From positions 62,001-126,000 of the forward strand of contig NZ_JAGKTL010000004.1 in assembly GCF_017908595.1 (NCBI RefSeq): a DNA stretch of 64,000 nt. The letters are read 5' to 3'. The translations under genes and the position numbers were made by a program. The first letter of the stretch is position 1, and the number at the start of each line of letters is the position of its first letter. This stretch comes from Rhodothermus bifroesti (lineage in GTDB: Bacteria; Bacteroidota; Rhodothermia; Rhodothermales; Rhodothermaceae). The notes beneath the pieces were generated by a model. That model saw nothing but the letters and a program-made list of their open reading frames with translations, searched no databases and was not told where the DNA came from. Shown one piece after another: positions 33,589-42,252 of the stretch.

Positions 33589-34923
33589 ATGACCACCCTA
33601 ACAGCAACTTCAACGCGTCCTGAAGCACGCTTCCTGCATGCCTTTGAGCTGCAGGGCGATGCTGCATTCAACGGTAGTCATGCTTACCTTTCGGAGCTTC
33701 GGCGTAAGGCCATTGCGCGATTTGAGGCCCTAGGCTTTCCTAGCCGCAAAGCCGAAGCCTGGAAATACACCCCGATTGCTCGGGCACTGCAGCATGCCTA
33801 CACCATTCAACCAGCGCCCCCACGACCCAAACTTAGCGAAGCGGACTTAGCGCGGTACGCTATTCCGGAACTCGATGCCTATCGTGTCGTGCTCGTGAAC
33901 GGCCAATGGGTACCGGAGCTCTCCACGCCGGCCGCAGCACTGCCCCAAGGCGCTGTCCTTACCAGCCTGCAGCATGCAGCACAAGCCTATCCCCAACTGT
34001 TTACGGCCTACTTTGCCCACAGCCTGGACTACGAAAACGAGCCGTTCTTAGCGCTCAATTTGGCCTTTGCACGGGATGGGCTCTTTTTCTACCTCCCACC
34101 CCACACTGCTTTAGACCGGCCAGTGCACGTGGTGCACTTGATCGATGTTGAGGAAGACCTTTTCTTGCAGCCACACCACGTCATTGCCATAGCCCCGGGC
34201 GCATCGCTCCAACTCCTCTACAGCGGTCATACCCGGAGTGCTACACGCACCTTCACCAATGCGGTAACCGAGGTTTTTGTCGGGCGTGGTGCCCAGCTTG
34301 CGCACTACGATCTACGCCTGGAGGGTGAGACGGCCTCGGGCATCTACAGTACGCAAGCTTATTTAGAACAGGAAGGTCGCTACACCAACCATACGCTGAC
34401 GCTAGGCGGCGCTTTGGTGCGCAACAACGTGTACGTTCGTTTCGATGGCGAAGCAGGTGAGACGCACCTTTATGGGCTTTTCCTAGGGCGCGGCACCATG
34501 CACATCGATAACCACACGATGATCGACCATGCTGTCCCCAACTGCGTTAGCAACGAACTCTACAAAGGTATCTTAGACGAACGTGCTATAGGCGTCTTCA
34601 ACGGCAAGGTGCTCGTCCGACCTCATGCCCAGAAAACCAATGCGTACCAGTCAAACAAAAGCATTCTGCTGACCGAAGAAGCCCGCATGTACTCCAAGCC
34701 CGAACTGGAAATCTACGCTGACGACGTGCGCTGCACCCACGGCGCTGCCTGCGGTCAGCTGAACGAAGAGGGCATCTTTTACCTGCGGGCCCGCGGGCTT
34801 ACCGCGCAAAAAGCTCGGGCCCTAATGCTACTTGCCTTTGCCCGTGACGTACTTGACCAAATTGCCCTAGAACCCCTACGTGCTTACCTTGACGACCTGG
34901 TAGCCCAGCGATTTGGCGCCTAA
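33589..34923 (+). CDS. sufD: Fe-S assembly protein SufD
   Basis: SufD pairs with SufB on SufC and is needed for iron entry. The 444-residue protein carries the SUF-BD beta-helix and the C-terminal signature [20 protein letters not shown], with [38 protein letters not shown] and CTHG. The N-terminal helical part includes [14 protein letters not shown]. The ATG at 33589 is chosen; a TTG 12 bases upstream is in frame. Confidence 0.95.
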   Translation: MTTLTATSTRPEARFLHAFELQGDAAFNGSHAYLSELRRKAIARFEALGFPSRKAEAWKYTPIARALQHAYTIQPAPPRPKLSEADLARYAIPELDAYRVVLVNGQWVPELSTPAAALPQGAVLTSLQHAAQAYPQLFTAYFAHSLDYENEPFLALNLAFARDGLFFYLPPHTALDRPVHVVHLIDVEEDLFLQPHHVIAIAPGASLQLLYSGHTRSATRTFTNAVTEVFVGRGAQLAHYDLRLEGETASGIYSTQAYLEQEGRYTNHTLTLGGALVRNNVYVRFDGEAGETHLYGLFLGRGTMHIDNHTMIDHAVPNCVSNELYKGILDERAIGVFNGKVLVRPHAQKTNAYQSNKSILLTEEARMYSKPELEIYADDVRCTHGAACGQLNEEGIFYLRARGLTAQKARALMLLAFARDVLDQIALEPLRAYLDDLVAQRFGA

Positions 34924-34928
34924 ACTCA

Positions 34929-36197
34929 ATGGTTTGCCTTATGCCTGCCCCTGTTGACCTTACTGGACTCGAGACGCGCTTCGACGTAGCACGCGTGCGT
35001 GTAGACTTTCCAGCACTGCACCAACGCGTCTACGACGGGCGTCCGCTCGTGTACCTGGACAATGCGGCAACCACCCAGAAACCTCAGGTGGTGATTGATC
35101 GCATTCGGGATTTTTACACCCGAGAAAACGCCAATGTCCACCGCGGCGTCCACTACCTGAGCCAACAGGCTTCTGATGCTTATGACGAAGCCCGCCGCCT
35201 GGTGGCTGCTTTTATTGGGGCGCCAGATCCGGCACAGGTCATCTTTACGCGCGGCACGACCGAAAGCATTAATCTCGTAGCGGCTACGTTTGGTCGCCAG
35301 CGCGTGCGCGCAGGGGACGAAATCGTGCTCTCCACCATGGAGCACCACTCCAACATCGTCCCCTGGCAGATGCTGTGTGAAGAAAAAGGCGCGCGGCTGC
35401 GCATCGTGCCCGTAGACGCTCGCGGCGTGCTCGATCTAGAAGCACTGGAGCGGCTCTTAAATGAACGTACACGACTGGTCGCCATCGCCCACGTATCCAA
35501 TGCCCTGGGCACGGTTAATCCGGTTCAAGAAATCATCCGAATAGCACACGCCCGGGGCATCCCGGTGCTGGTCGATGGCGCGCAAGCCGTGCAGCATTTG
35601 AAGGTCAACGTAGCTGAGCTAGATTGCGACTTTTACTGCTTCTCGGGGCACAAAGTCTACGGACCCACAGGCATCGGTGTTCTCTACGGCAAAGCCGAGT
35701 GGCTTGAAGCTATGCCTCCTTACCAAGGTGGAGGCGATATGATCGAGCGCGTCACCTTTGAACGAACAACCTACAACCGACTCCCCTATAAGTTCGAAGC
35801 AGGCACGCCGCACATTGCCGGTGCCCTTGGGCTGGAAGCAGCGCTCATCTACCTAGATCGCTTAGGACGCGAAGCAGTCATCCACTACGAAGCAGAATTG
35901 CTCCGCTACGCAACCCAGCGGCTCCAAGAGGTACCGGGCTTACGCCTTGTAGGCACTGCTCCCGAAAAGGTTAGTGTGCTCTCATTTGTCATAGAAGGCA
36001 TTCACCCCTATGATGCAGGCACGCTACTAGATCAAATGGGAATTGCTGTACGCACCGGGCATCACTGCACACAACCGCTTATGGATTATCTGGGTTTGCC
36101 AGGCACCATTCGGGCTTCGTTGGCACTCTACAATACCCGCGAAGAGATCGACGTGCTCGTCGACGCCCTACTACGCATTCAAAAACTGCTGCGCTGA
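34929..36197 (+). CDS. sufS: Cysteine desulfurase SufS
   Basis: PLP enzyme that takes sulfur from cysteine for cluster assembly. Visible are [57 protein letters not shown], the PLP Lys242 in [17 protein letters not shown], and the catalytic Cys380 in [14 protein letters not shown] on the short group II loop. The start at 34929 (ATG) or at 34941 (ATG, MPAPVD) cannot be separated by sequence; no clear ribosome site is seen. The gene starts 5 bp after sufD and ends 2 bp before sufE. Confidence 0.96.
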   Translation: MVCLMPAPVDLTGLETRFDVARVRVDFPALHQRVYDGRPLVYLDNAATTQKPQVVIDRIRDFYTRENANVHRGVHYLSQQASDAYDEARRLVAAFIGAPDPAQVIFTRGTTESINLVAATFGRQRVRAGDEIVLSTMEHHSNIVPWQMLCEEKGARLRIVPVDARGVLDLEALERLLNERTRLVAIAHVSNALGTVNPVQEIIRIAHARGIPVLVDGAQAVQHLKVNVAELDCDFYCFSGHKVYGPTGIGVLYGKAEWLEAMPPYQGGGDMIERVTFERTTYNRLPYKFEAGTPHIAGALGLEAALIYLDRLGREAVIHYEAELLRYATQRLQEVPGLRLVGTAPEKVSVLSFVIEGIHPYDAGTLLDQMGIAVRTGHHCTQPLMDYLGLPGTIRASLALYNTREEIDVLVDALLRIQKLLR

Positions 36198-36199
36198 TT

Positions 36200-36643
36200 A
36201 TGGCTGAAGCTGCTGCCGATACCATCGAAGCCCGTGCCCGCCAGATCGTCGAGGAATTTTCCCTGTTCGACGACTGGATGGGGAAATACGAATACTTGAT
36301 CGAGTTGGGCAAAACGCTCCCGCTCATTGAGCCGGAGTACAAAACCGATGTATTCCGGATTCACGGCTGCCAGTCGCAGGTGTGGATTCGCCCGGAGTTT
36401 CGCAACGGACGGCTTTATTTTCGCGGCGACAGCGACGCCTTGATTACCAAAGGCTTGGTAGCCCTGCTGATCCGTGTTCTTTCAGGACAGCCCCCCGAGG
36501 CCATCCTCAATGCGCGCCTGGACTTTCTGGACGAGATCGGGCTGAAGGCTCACCTGTCGCCAACCCGAAAAAACGGCCTGGCTGCCATGATTGAACAAAT
36601 GCGTCGCTACGCCCAAGCTTACCTACAAACTTCGCGTAACTAA
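36200..36643 (+). CDS. sufE: Sulfur acceptor protein SufE
   Basis: SufE takes the persulfide from SufS. The 147-residue protein has the family core DDWMGKYEYLIELGKTLP, the acceptor Cys57 in RIHGCQSQVWI, and GDSDALITKGLVALLI with a final GLAAMIEQMR helix. It follows sufS by two bases, in line with its function as its partner. Confidence 0.95.
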   Translation: MAEAAADTIEARARQIVEEFSLFDDWMGKYEYLIELGKTLPLIEPEYKTDVFRIHGCQSQVWIRPEFRNGRLYFRGDSDALITKGLVALLIRVLSGQPPEAILNARLDFLDEIGLKAHLSPTRKNGLAAMIEQMRRYAQAYLQTSRN

Positions 36644-36660
36644 ACCTCGGCGGTTACCCC

Positions 36661-36996
36661 ATGTACGTAGCTATCGACAATCAGCTTGGTGATAAGGAAC
36701 TGGAGCAGGCAGTCATTGAAGCCCTACGCAGCGTCTACGACCCCGAAATCCCGGTCAATATTTACGACCTAGGTTTGATCTATGAAATCCGGATCTTTGA
36801 AGACCGGAGCATCTACGTCAAAATGACGCTGACAGCGCCGGGGTGCCCGGTAGCGGGTTCATTGCCTGGACAGGTGGAGATGCGCTTGCAAGAAGTGCCT
36901 GGTGTAAAAGAAGCACGCGTAGAGCTGACGTTCGATCCCCCTTATACCATTGAACGAATGTCAGATGAAGCCCGGCTGGCCCTGGGCTGGATGTGA
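36661..36996 (+). CDS. sufT: SufT/MIP18-like DUF59 Fe-S assembly protein
   Basis: A small 111-residue MIP18/DUF59 protein: VIEALRSVYDPEIPVNIYDLGLIY, KMTLTAPGCPVAGSLPGQV (Cys62) and VELTFDPPYTIERMSDEARL. In operons with SufBCDSE this type is named SufT and is linked to maturation of Fe-S proteins. It lies 17 bp after sufE and 15 bp before the sigma-54 activator, so all seem to be one transcript. Confidence 0.9.
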   Translation: MYVAIDNQLGDKELEQAVIEALRSVYDPEIPVNIYDLGLIYEIRIFEDRSIYVKMTLTAPGCPVAGSLPGQVEMRLQEVPGVKEARVELTFDPPYTIERMSDEARLALGWM

Positions 36997-37011
36997 AGCA
37001 GCCTTGCCCAA

Positions 37012-39999
37012 GTGATGCGACACGCGCAAACCATAGCACTAGCACGTAGCCTACTTGCCGAAGGACGCAGCAGGGAAGTAGCCCGCATGTTGGAGCCGCT
37101 GATTTCCCCCTTGCCAGAGAACCCCGCAGCGGCAGAGCCGAGCCAGTATGTGATGCGCGCCCTGCTGGCACGGGTTCGGTTGCTACGCCAAGGTGCTGTT
37201 GAAGCCGCGCGCGTGCTGCTGGGGCCGTTGGCCGACCTCCCCGTCCGCGAACGCCTATCTCCAGAGCTTCGCGCTGAAATCGCACTTTGGCTAGGCTGGC
37301 GCTATGCTTGGCCAGACGCTAGCGACAGTGACCCAGCCCGTGCCTTTAACCTGTTTGTTGAAGCCGAACGGCATTTTACGGATGAGCTGCGCTTGAGCGG
37401 GCATCTCTGGGTCCGCATTGGCCAGGCATTGGCCTACCTAACAATCGATGAATATTCCCTAGCCCTTCAGGCGCTCGACGAAGCCGCTGCACTTAAGGAA
37501 CGGCTCCCTGATCTTGAAGCAGATGTATGGATTCATGACCTGCGGGTTCAAAGCTATGTGCTCACCGGACGTTACCGCGCCGCCCAACGCCATCTAGAAC
37601 AGCTTACCGGACTTGTTGAACAGCTTCGGGAACCCTTGCTCCAGGGCCGTGCAGCAGCCTACCAGGCACTACTCGAGCAAGCCCGCGGTGGGTCGCCCGC
37701 AACCACCCTAGAAGCTGCCGAAGCCGCCGAGGCCTGGCTAGGCGGTCCAGAACCGACCTACCTCTGCTGGCAAGCTCGGAGCTGCTGGCTGGCTACCCTG
37801 CGTCGTACCGGACAGTGGACCGAAGCACACCACCTGGCACAACGCTGGCTGGCCACAAGTGCAGGGCCAGCCGCACATCCTGTACGGCTCGAAGCGGCTC
37901 AACTAGCCCTGCTTCAAGAAGACGCAGCACGTAGCGCCGACCTGATCGCACAGGTGCTCACCGTGCCTTGCCCAACGCATCCTCGACTCTATGCCGCGCG
38001 CGCAGCCTTGCTGGAGAGCCAACGTTACCTGCAGTCCAAACAGCCCGAGCGCGCACGCGAATGGGCCGAACGTGCCTACCAGGCAGCCCATGAACTACGA
38101 CTAGAGCCGCTTATCCTGGAAGCCCTACTGCTTCAGGCACGTATTGCCTTAGCCAGCGGCAATGCCAAGCAAGCCCAAAGCTTCCTCCATCAGGCGGAGA
38201 CCTTTGGGGATTATTTTAGCCTGCTTCCCTGGGCTGCCCACCGGTTTTGGCTTCTGGCTGAGCTGGCTCGTGCTGAAGCGCGAAAGGATGAAGCCCGTGT
38301 GCAATACGTACAAGCCCTCTCGGCTTTCTCTCTACTTACTGATCGGTATCACACCGCACGCCTGCAGCTTGAAGTCGCCCGCCTGACGCAGGACTTTGAT
38401 CCGGCACAGGCCCGGGCATTGCTGGAAGCCGCAGCTCAGGTCTTTGCGCAGCTTGGCGTCGAAACCGCACGCCAAGAAGCGCAAAACACCCTCCTTGCTT
38501 TGCCGCATCATCCGATTTTTGCCGTACACACCCCTGAAGCTCAATTTGGCGCAGCTCTGGCGCATGCGGCACTTTCGGTCGATCTGGTAGCGGAAACCTG
38601 GCTTCAAGTGCTGGAACAACTCTGGCCAGGACGCTGGCTGGCGGTCTACCGTTATCTCCCTGGCACAGGATGGCAGGCCTTGCAACACCACGGAGAGCTG
38701 CCCGCAACCCTGACCTTCCCTCACCCCGACCAGGCCACGTACTACACGCAGCAAGCCGCCTGGCTACGGCTACGCCCGCTCCCCGGTGTCGCTTTCTTTA
38801 CGGCCGCTGCGGTTACCCCAGAAGAGCGCGCAGCTTGGCAAACCCTGCTTGAACGCCTTAAACCTTGGCTTCCGGTGGTCACGTTAGCCTTCGAGCATGC
38901 CCTCTTGCGGGCTAACCGGCTTGGTGAAGCAGGGAATGGTCATGCCCCTGAAACCGCTGAGCTGCCTTCACCACTGCCCGAACTGGTCTATGCTAGCTCG
39001 GCCCTACGTGCCTTGATTGGACAAATTTACCGTATTCGCAGCAGCCACAGTCCGGTGCTCATTACCGGCGAAAGTGGCACAGGCAAAGAGCTCATCGCAC
39101 GCGCCATCCATGCCACCAGTGATCGTAGACACGCTCCTTTTGTAGCGTTCAACTGCGCCAACGTACCCCCAGAGCTTATCGATAGCCATCTTTTCGGCCA
39201 TGAAAAAGGCGCGTTTACTGGAGCGCTGCAGGCTAATCCCGGTGTTATCCGTGCTGCCGAAGGCGGCACTCTTTTTCTGGATGAAATTGGCGATCTACCG
39301 CTAGAAGTACAACCTAAGTTGCTACGGTTTTTGCAAGAAGGCGAAATCTTTCCCCTAGGAGCTCGGCGGCCACTACGGGTTAACGTACGTGTGATTGCGG
39401 CTACGCACCAAAACCTGGAGGAATTAGTACGCCGAGGCGCATTTCGGGAAGACCTGTACTACCGGCTAAACGTCATTCCTCTACATGTGCCACCCCTACG
39501 CGAGCGTCGCGAAGACATTCCAGTGCTGGTGCGGCACTTCCTAAACACCTTGCGACCTCCAGGCGCTCCAGCCGCCTCCATCACCGCCCGGGCCATGGAG
39601 GCCCTTTTGCGCTACAACTGGCCCGGCAACGTACGTCAGCTCCGCAACGAAATCGAACGCGCCTTGGCTTTTGTCGCCAGCGAGCCGGCTCCGTTAATCG
39701 ACCTGAAGGACTTATCCCCTACCGTACAGCAAACCCTAACAGACACTCCGGCACACCTGCCAATACTGTCACGACAGACGCCAACCCTCGAGGCGGGACA
39801 ACCCTTAGAGGCGGTATTGGCAGGCACCGAAAAAGCCTTGATCGAGCGCGTACTGGCCGAGCACCGCGGCCGCATCTCAGCTGCAGCCCGCAGCTTAGGC
39901 CTAACCCGGCAAGGGCTCTACAAAAAAATGAAACGCCTGGGCATTAATCCTGCCCGCTTCCAGCAAACCGCTGTCCCGAATGCAACCGCATCCGCATAG
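37012..39999 (+). CDS. Sigma-54-dependent transcriptional activator with TPR-like N-terminus and GAF-like region
   Basis: A 995-residue activator. Residues 1-480 are long helical repeats of TPR type, residues 490-625 look like a GAF-type sensory region, residues 655-880 form the sigma-54 AAA+ domain and residues 950-983 a Fis-type helix-turn-helix (RISAAARSLGLTRQGLYKKM). AAA+ motifs: Walker A GESGTGKE (about 684), sigma-54 contact loop GAFTGA (about 733), Walker B LFLDEIGDLP and NWPGNVRQL (about 869), all intact. There is no receiver domain, so it is not a classical response regulator. It starts 15 bp after sufT (GTG at 37012 or ATG at 37015), while a sigma-54-like promoter lies before sufB. 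Confidence 0.92.
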   Translation: MMRHAQTIALARSLLAEGRSREVARMLEPLISPLPENPAAAEPSQYVMRALLARVRLLRQGAVEAARVLLGPLADLPVRERLSPELRAEIALWLGWRYAWPDASDSDPARAFNLFVEAERHFTDELRLSGHLWVRIGQALAYLTIDEYSLALQALDEAAALKERLPDLEADVWIHDLRVQSYVLTGRYRAAQRHLEQLTGLVEQLREPLLQGRAAAYQALLEQARGGSPATTLEAAEAAEAWLGGPEPTYLCWQARSCWLATLRRTGQWTEAHHLAQRWLATSAGPAAHPVRLEAAQLALLQEDAARSADLIAQVLTVPCPTHPRLYAARAALLESQRYLQSKQPERAREWAERAYQAAHELRLEPLILEALLLQARIALASGNAKQAQSFLHQAETFGDYFSLLPWAAHRFWLLAELARAEARKDEARVQYVQALSAFSLLTDRYHTARLQLEVARLTQDFDPAQARALLEAAAQVFAQLGVETARQEAQNTLLALPHHPIFAVHTPEAQFGAALAHAALSVDLVAETWLQVLEQLWPGRWLAVYRYLPGTGWQALQHHGELPATLTFPHPDQATYYTQQAAWLRLRPLPGVAFFTAAAVTPEERAAWQTLLERLKPWLPVVTLAFEHALLRANRLGEAGNGHAPETAELPSPLPELVYASSALRALIGQIYRIRSSHSPVLITGESGTGKELIARAIHATSDRRHAPFVAFNCANVPPELIDSHLFGHEKGAFTGALQANPGVIRAAEGGTLFLDEIGDLPLEVQPKLLRFLQEGEIFPLGARRPLRVNVRVIAATHQNLEELVRRGAFREDLYYRLNVIPLHVPPLRERREDIPVLVRHFLNTLRPPGAPAASITARAMEALLRYNWPGNVRQLRNEIERALAFVASEPAPLIDLKDLSPTVQQTLTDTPAHLPILSRQTPTLEAGQPLEAVLAGTEKALIERVLAEHRGRISAAARSLGLTRQGLYKKMKRLGINPARFQQTAVPNATASA

Positions 40000-40019
40000 A
40001 CCAGCCTAACCTGCTTACC

Positions 40020-40442
40020 ATGCAACCCACGCGAAGCCCCGACGCCAGGCCAGCCATCGACGAAGTGCTCTCGATCCGTTTGGACCACGCCGCCATCATG
40101 ACCACCCAACTGGAGGCGGCCATCGACTTTTACGTTCGATTTTTAGGACTGCAGCTGCACTGCATCGAAGAAGACCCCATTCGTCGCGGGCGACGCCGCG
40201 CATTGCTTACCGACGTCCACGATCGCGAAGTGCTCGAACTGATTGAGATGCCTGAGCTAGCCCACCCTACCATCCCAGGCCGAGGAGGGCTACACCATTT
40301 AGGCTTTCGCCTGCCACGGGCCGACTGGCAAGCGCTGCGCGCCCGACTGGATGCTGCCGGCTATCCCTACCAAGAAATGCAGCAGCGCCTGTTTGTACGG
40401 GACGCCGACGGCCTGGTGCTGGAGATCGAGCCCTTACCTTAA
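40020..40442 (+). CDS. VOC-family (glyoxalase/dioxygenase fold) protein
   Basis: A 140-residue VOC metalloprotein fold with two beta-alpha-beta-beta-beta units. Likely metal ligands are the His in RLDHAAIMTTQLEAAIDFYV, the His pair in GGLHHLGFRLP and the Glu in DGLVLEIEPLP. Glyoxalase I, epimerase and resistance proteins share this fold, so the reaction is open. It starts 20 bp after the sigma-54 activator and overlaps the convergent TPM gene by 4 bp. Confidence 0.85.
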   Translation: MQPTRSPDARPAIDEVLSIRLDHAAIMTTQLEAAIDFYVRFLGLQLHCIEEDPIRRGRRRALLTDVHDREVLELIEMPELAHPTIPGRGGLHHLGFRLPRADWQALRARLDAAGYPYQEMQQRLFVRDADGLVLEIEPLP

Positions 40443-41122
40443 GTATCGGTCGATCGTTTTTGCTGTACTGTGCGAATTCGCAGCGCATCGTCTAGCTCAT
40501 TAACGTCGCTTGGCCGCACCGTCACGCCGTGCTCGGCCAGTAGCTGACCACACCGGTCAACAGCCGCTACTATACCGTCCACCAGTTGCCCTCGACGAAT
40601 ACCCTGGCGAACTAAATCAACCACTTCTGCCCAGGTATCCGGATCCACCCGTTGGTTGATCCCTGCATCGCCCACTACCTCAACCCAATGCTCAAACAGG
40701 GAAACAAAAATCAAAATACCAGTCCGATCCTGCGTACGAAACACCTCTTCTTCTACAAAAGCCTCAAGCGCGCGCAGATGCACCTGCTCTGCCAAACGGG
40801 CTTCTCCAATAAGCCAACGCTGGAAGGGCTCGACATAGGCAGCCGCTAATCCCCCTAAACTGCCTGCTAGTAACGTCAAAAGCGCCACGCCCCAACCTGT
40901 ATGGAACCACGTCGCACCCCAACCTGTGTAGGCAAAAACAAAGATCAGCGACAGCAAAAGCATCAGCGCCATGCAAAGCGCAGCGCCCTTCCAAAGAGCT
41001 TCAGGATAGCTTCCACTGCGCACGACCACCACGGGCACAATCTCACCCGCTGTCTGCTGTTCAGCTGCCACTACAGCAGCCCGCACACGTTCAAAATCGG
41101 CCTCGGAAAAACGTATCGGCAT
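40439..41122 (-). CDS. TPM-domain membrane protein (TLP18.3/Psb32/MOLO-1 family)
   Basis: The TPM domain is split round a membrane hairpin: residues 1-40 start it (FSEADFERVRAAVVAAEQQTAGEIVPVVVV), residues 47-95 hold two membrane helices, and residues 110-215 complete it (EEEVFRTQDRTGILIFVSLFEHWVEVVGD, then INQRVDPDTWAEVVDLVRQG). TPM domains have been linked to phosphatase-like or envelope assembly functions, but none is certain here. It lies 3 bp after the zinc-ribbon/TPR gene. Confidence 0.82.
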   Translation of the reverse strand: MPIRFSEADFERVRAAVVAAEQQTAGEIVPVVVVRSGSYPEALWKGAALCMALMLLLSLIFVFAYTGWGATWFHTGWGVALLTLLAGSLGGLAAAYVEPFQRWLIGEARLAEQVHLRALEAFVEEEVFRTQDRTGILIFVSLFEHWVEVVGDAGINQRVDPDTWAEVVDLVRQGIRRGQLVDGIVAAVDRCGQLLAEHGVTVRPSDVNELDDALRIRTVQQKRSTDT

Positions 41123-41125
41123 AGG

Positions 41126-42112
41126 CTATGGGGTTGAGGTTTCTAATCGGTGAATAATCTGCAGAATGGTATCCGCCTGAGCATAAAGGGGTGAGCGTGG
41201 CCCCACCAAACGCTGCACCTTCAGAAACTGTGCCCGCGCCTCCTCAAGCCGATTAATCTGCAGCAGCATAATGCCTAGGTTAAAGTTGGCTTGCACATGC
41301 GTTGAGTCCTTGGCCAACACCATGCGCGTCTGATTGACTGCTTCCATCGGATTGTTGGGATCATAGAGATAGGCAATAGCCATATCGGCCCGCACGTCCA
41401 GGTTATCTGGCTCTTTTTCGAGAACACGCTGGTAAGCCGCAATCACGCGCTGGGCCAGTGCAGCTTTGGCCGGACCATCGACCATTTCCATCCAGTCGTA
41501 GAACAAATTACCCGCTCGTCGCCAAGCTTCTGGGGTGTCAAACGCTTGCGCCAATTCTTCTTGCACCAGAGCCGCTCGGTCTGGACGACCGATGCCAATG
41601 AGTAAGTTCACCAGGGCCTGTTGCTTGGCCAAGCGCTCTTTGCCTTTTAAGCGTGCTATTTCTGCCTCTAGCGCAGCTACCTGATCAGCGACCACGGACG
41701 GAATTGGCCCAGGTTCTGGCAAAGGCAAAAGCGCCCGAGCGGCCTGAGCCTTATCTACCGGAGGCAATCCACCTCGCCCCCCGCTGGCCAGCGTGATCAA
41801 ATACAACGCAACAACCAGCAGCAGTCCCCCACCCACAATGAACAAAATCTGCAACGCCTGCAATCCACCGCTTGAAGCTGCCACTCGCGCTGAAGACTGC
41901 CGTAGGGGCCGCTCCTGAGGCGCTAGCGGCCGCGCTTTAGACAGCATTGCCCCACATCGGGTGCAATAACGGGCCTCCGCTGCATTAGCCTGACCACACG
42001 CCAAACAAACCCTTACCTCACTCCGCACCGGCGTGCCGCAAAGATCACACACCTGTACCCCAGGCCGCAGCCGCGCCCCACAGCTTTCACAAACCGCAGA
42101 CGTTTCCTCCAT
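41126..42112 (-). CDS. Double zinc-ribbon protein with membrane helix and TPR domain
   Basis: Residues 8-58 carry two zinc-ribbon units with four CxxC pairs (CESCGARL, CDLCGTP, CLACGQ, CTRCGAML). One membrane helix follows (LQALQILFIVGGGLLLVVALYL), then a coiled-coil stretch and about three TPR units to residue 328 (AYQRVLEKEPDNLDVRADMA, HVQANFNLGIMLLQINRLEE). The zinc ribbons should face the cytoplasm and the TPR part the periplasm. Its partner is probably the TPM gene directly behind it. Confidence 0.85.
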   Translation of the reverse strand: MEETSAVCESCGARLRPGVQVCDLCGTPVRSEVRVCLACGQANAAEARYCTRCGAMLSKARPLAPQERPLRQSSARVAASSGGLQALQILFIVGGGLLLVVALYLITLASGGRGGLPPVDKAQAARALLPLPEPGPIPSVVADQVAALEAEIARLKGKERLAKQQALVNLLIGIGRPDRAALVQEELAQAFDTPEAWRRAGNLFYDWMEMVDGPAKAALAQRVIAAYQRVLEKEPDNLDVRADMAIAYLYDPNNPMEAVNQTRMVLAKDSTHVQANFNLGIMLLQINRLEEARAQFLKVQRLVGPRSPLYAQADTILQIIHRLETSTP

Positions 42113-42252
42113 AACAGCAAAATCCTCCTTCTAAGCTTGCTATGCTGAACGCACCGATTCCCCAGGAGTTCATGCTGCAAAATCCTGACGCCAACGCTAT
42201 CTTTGGAGCACTTCTTACTTTTTTGCGCCCACTGACGCAAATTCGCTAACCG

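Noticed and set aside
42142-42249. 35-codon frame just before the M1 peptidase gene
   Set aside because: It has an ATG and ends 3 bases before the next gene, but its sequence has no helix, motif or clear ribosome site; it could be a leader peptide but nothing supports it.
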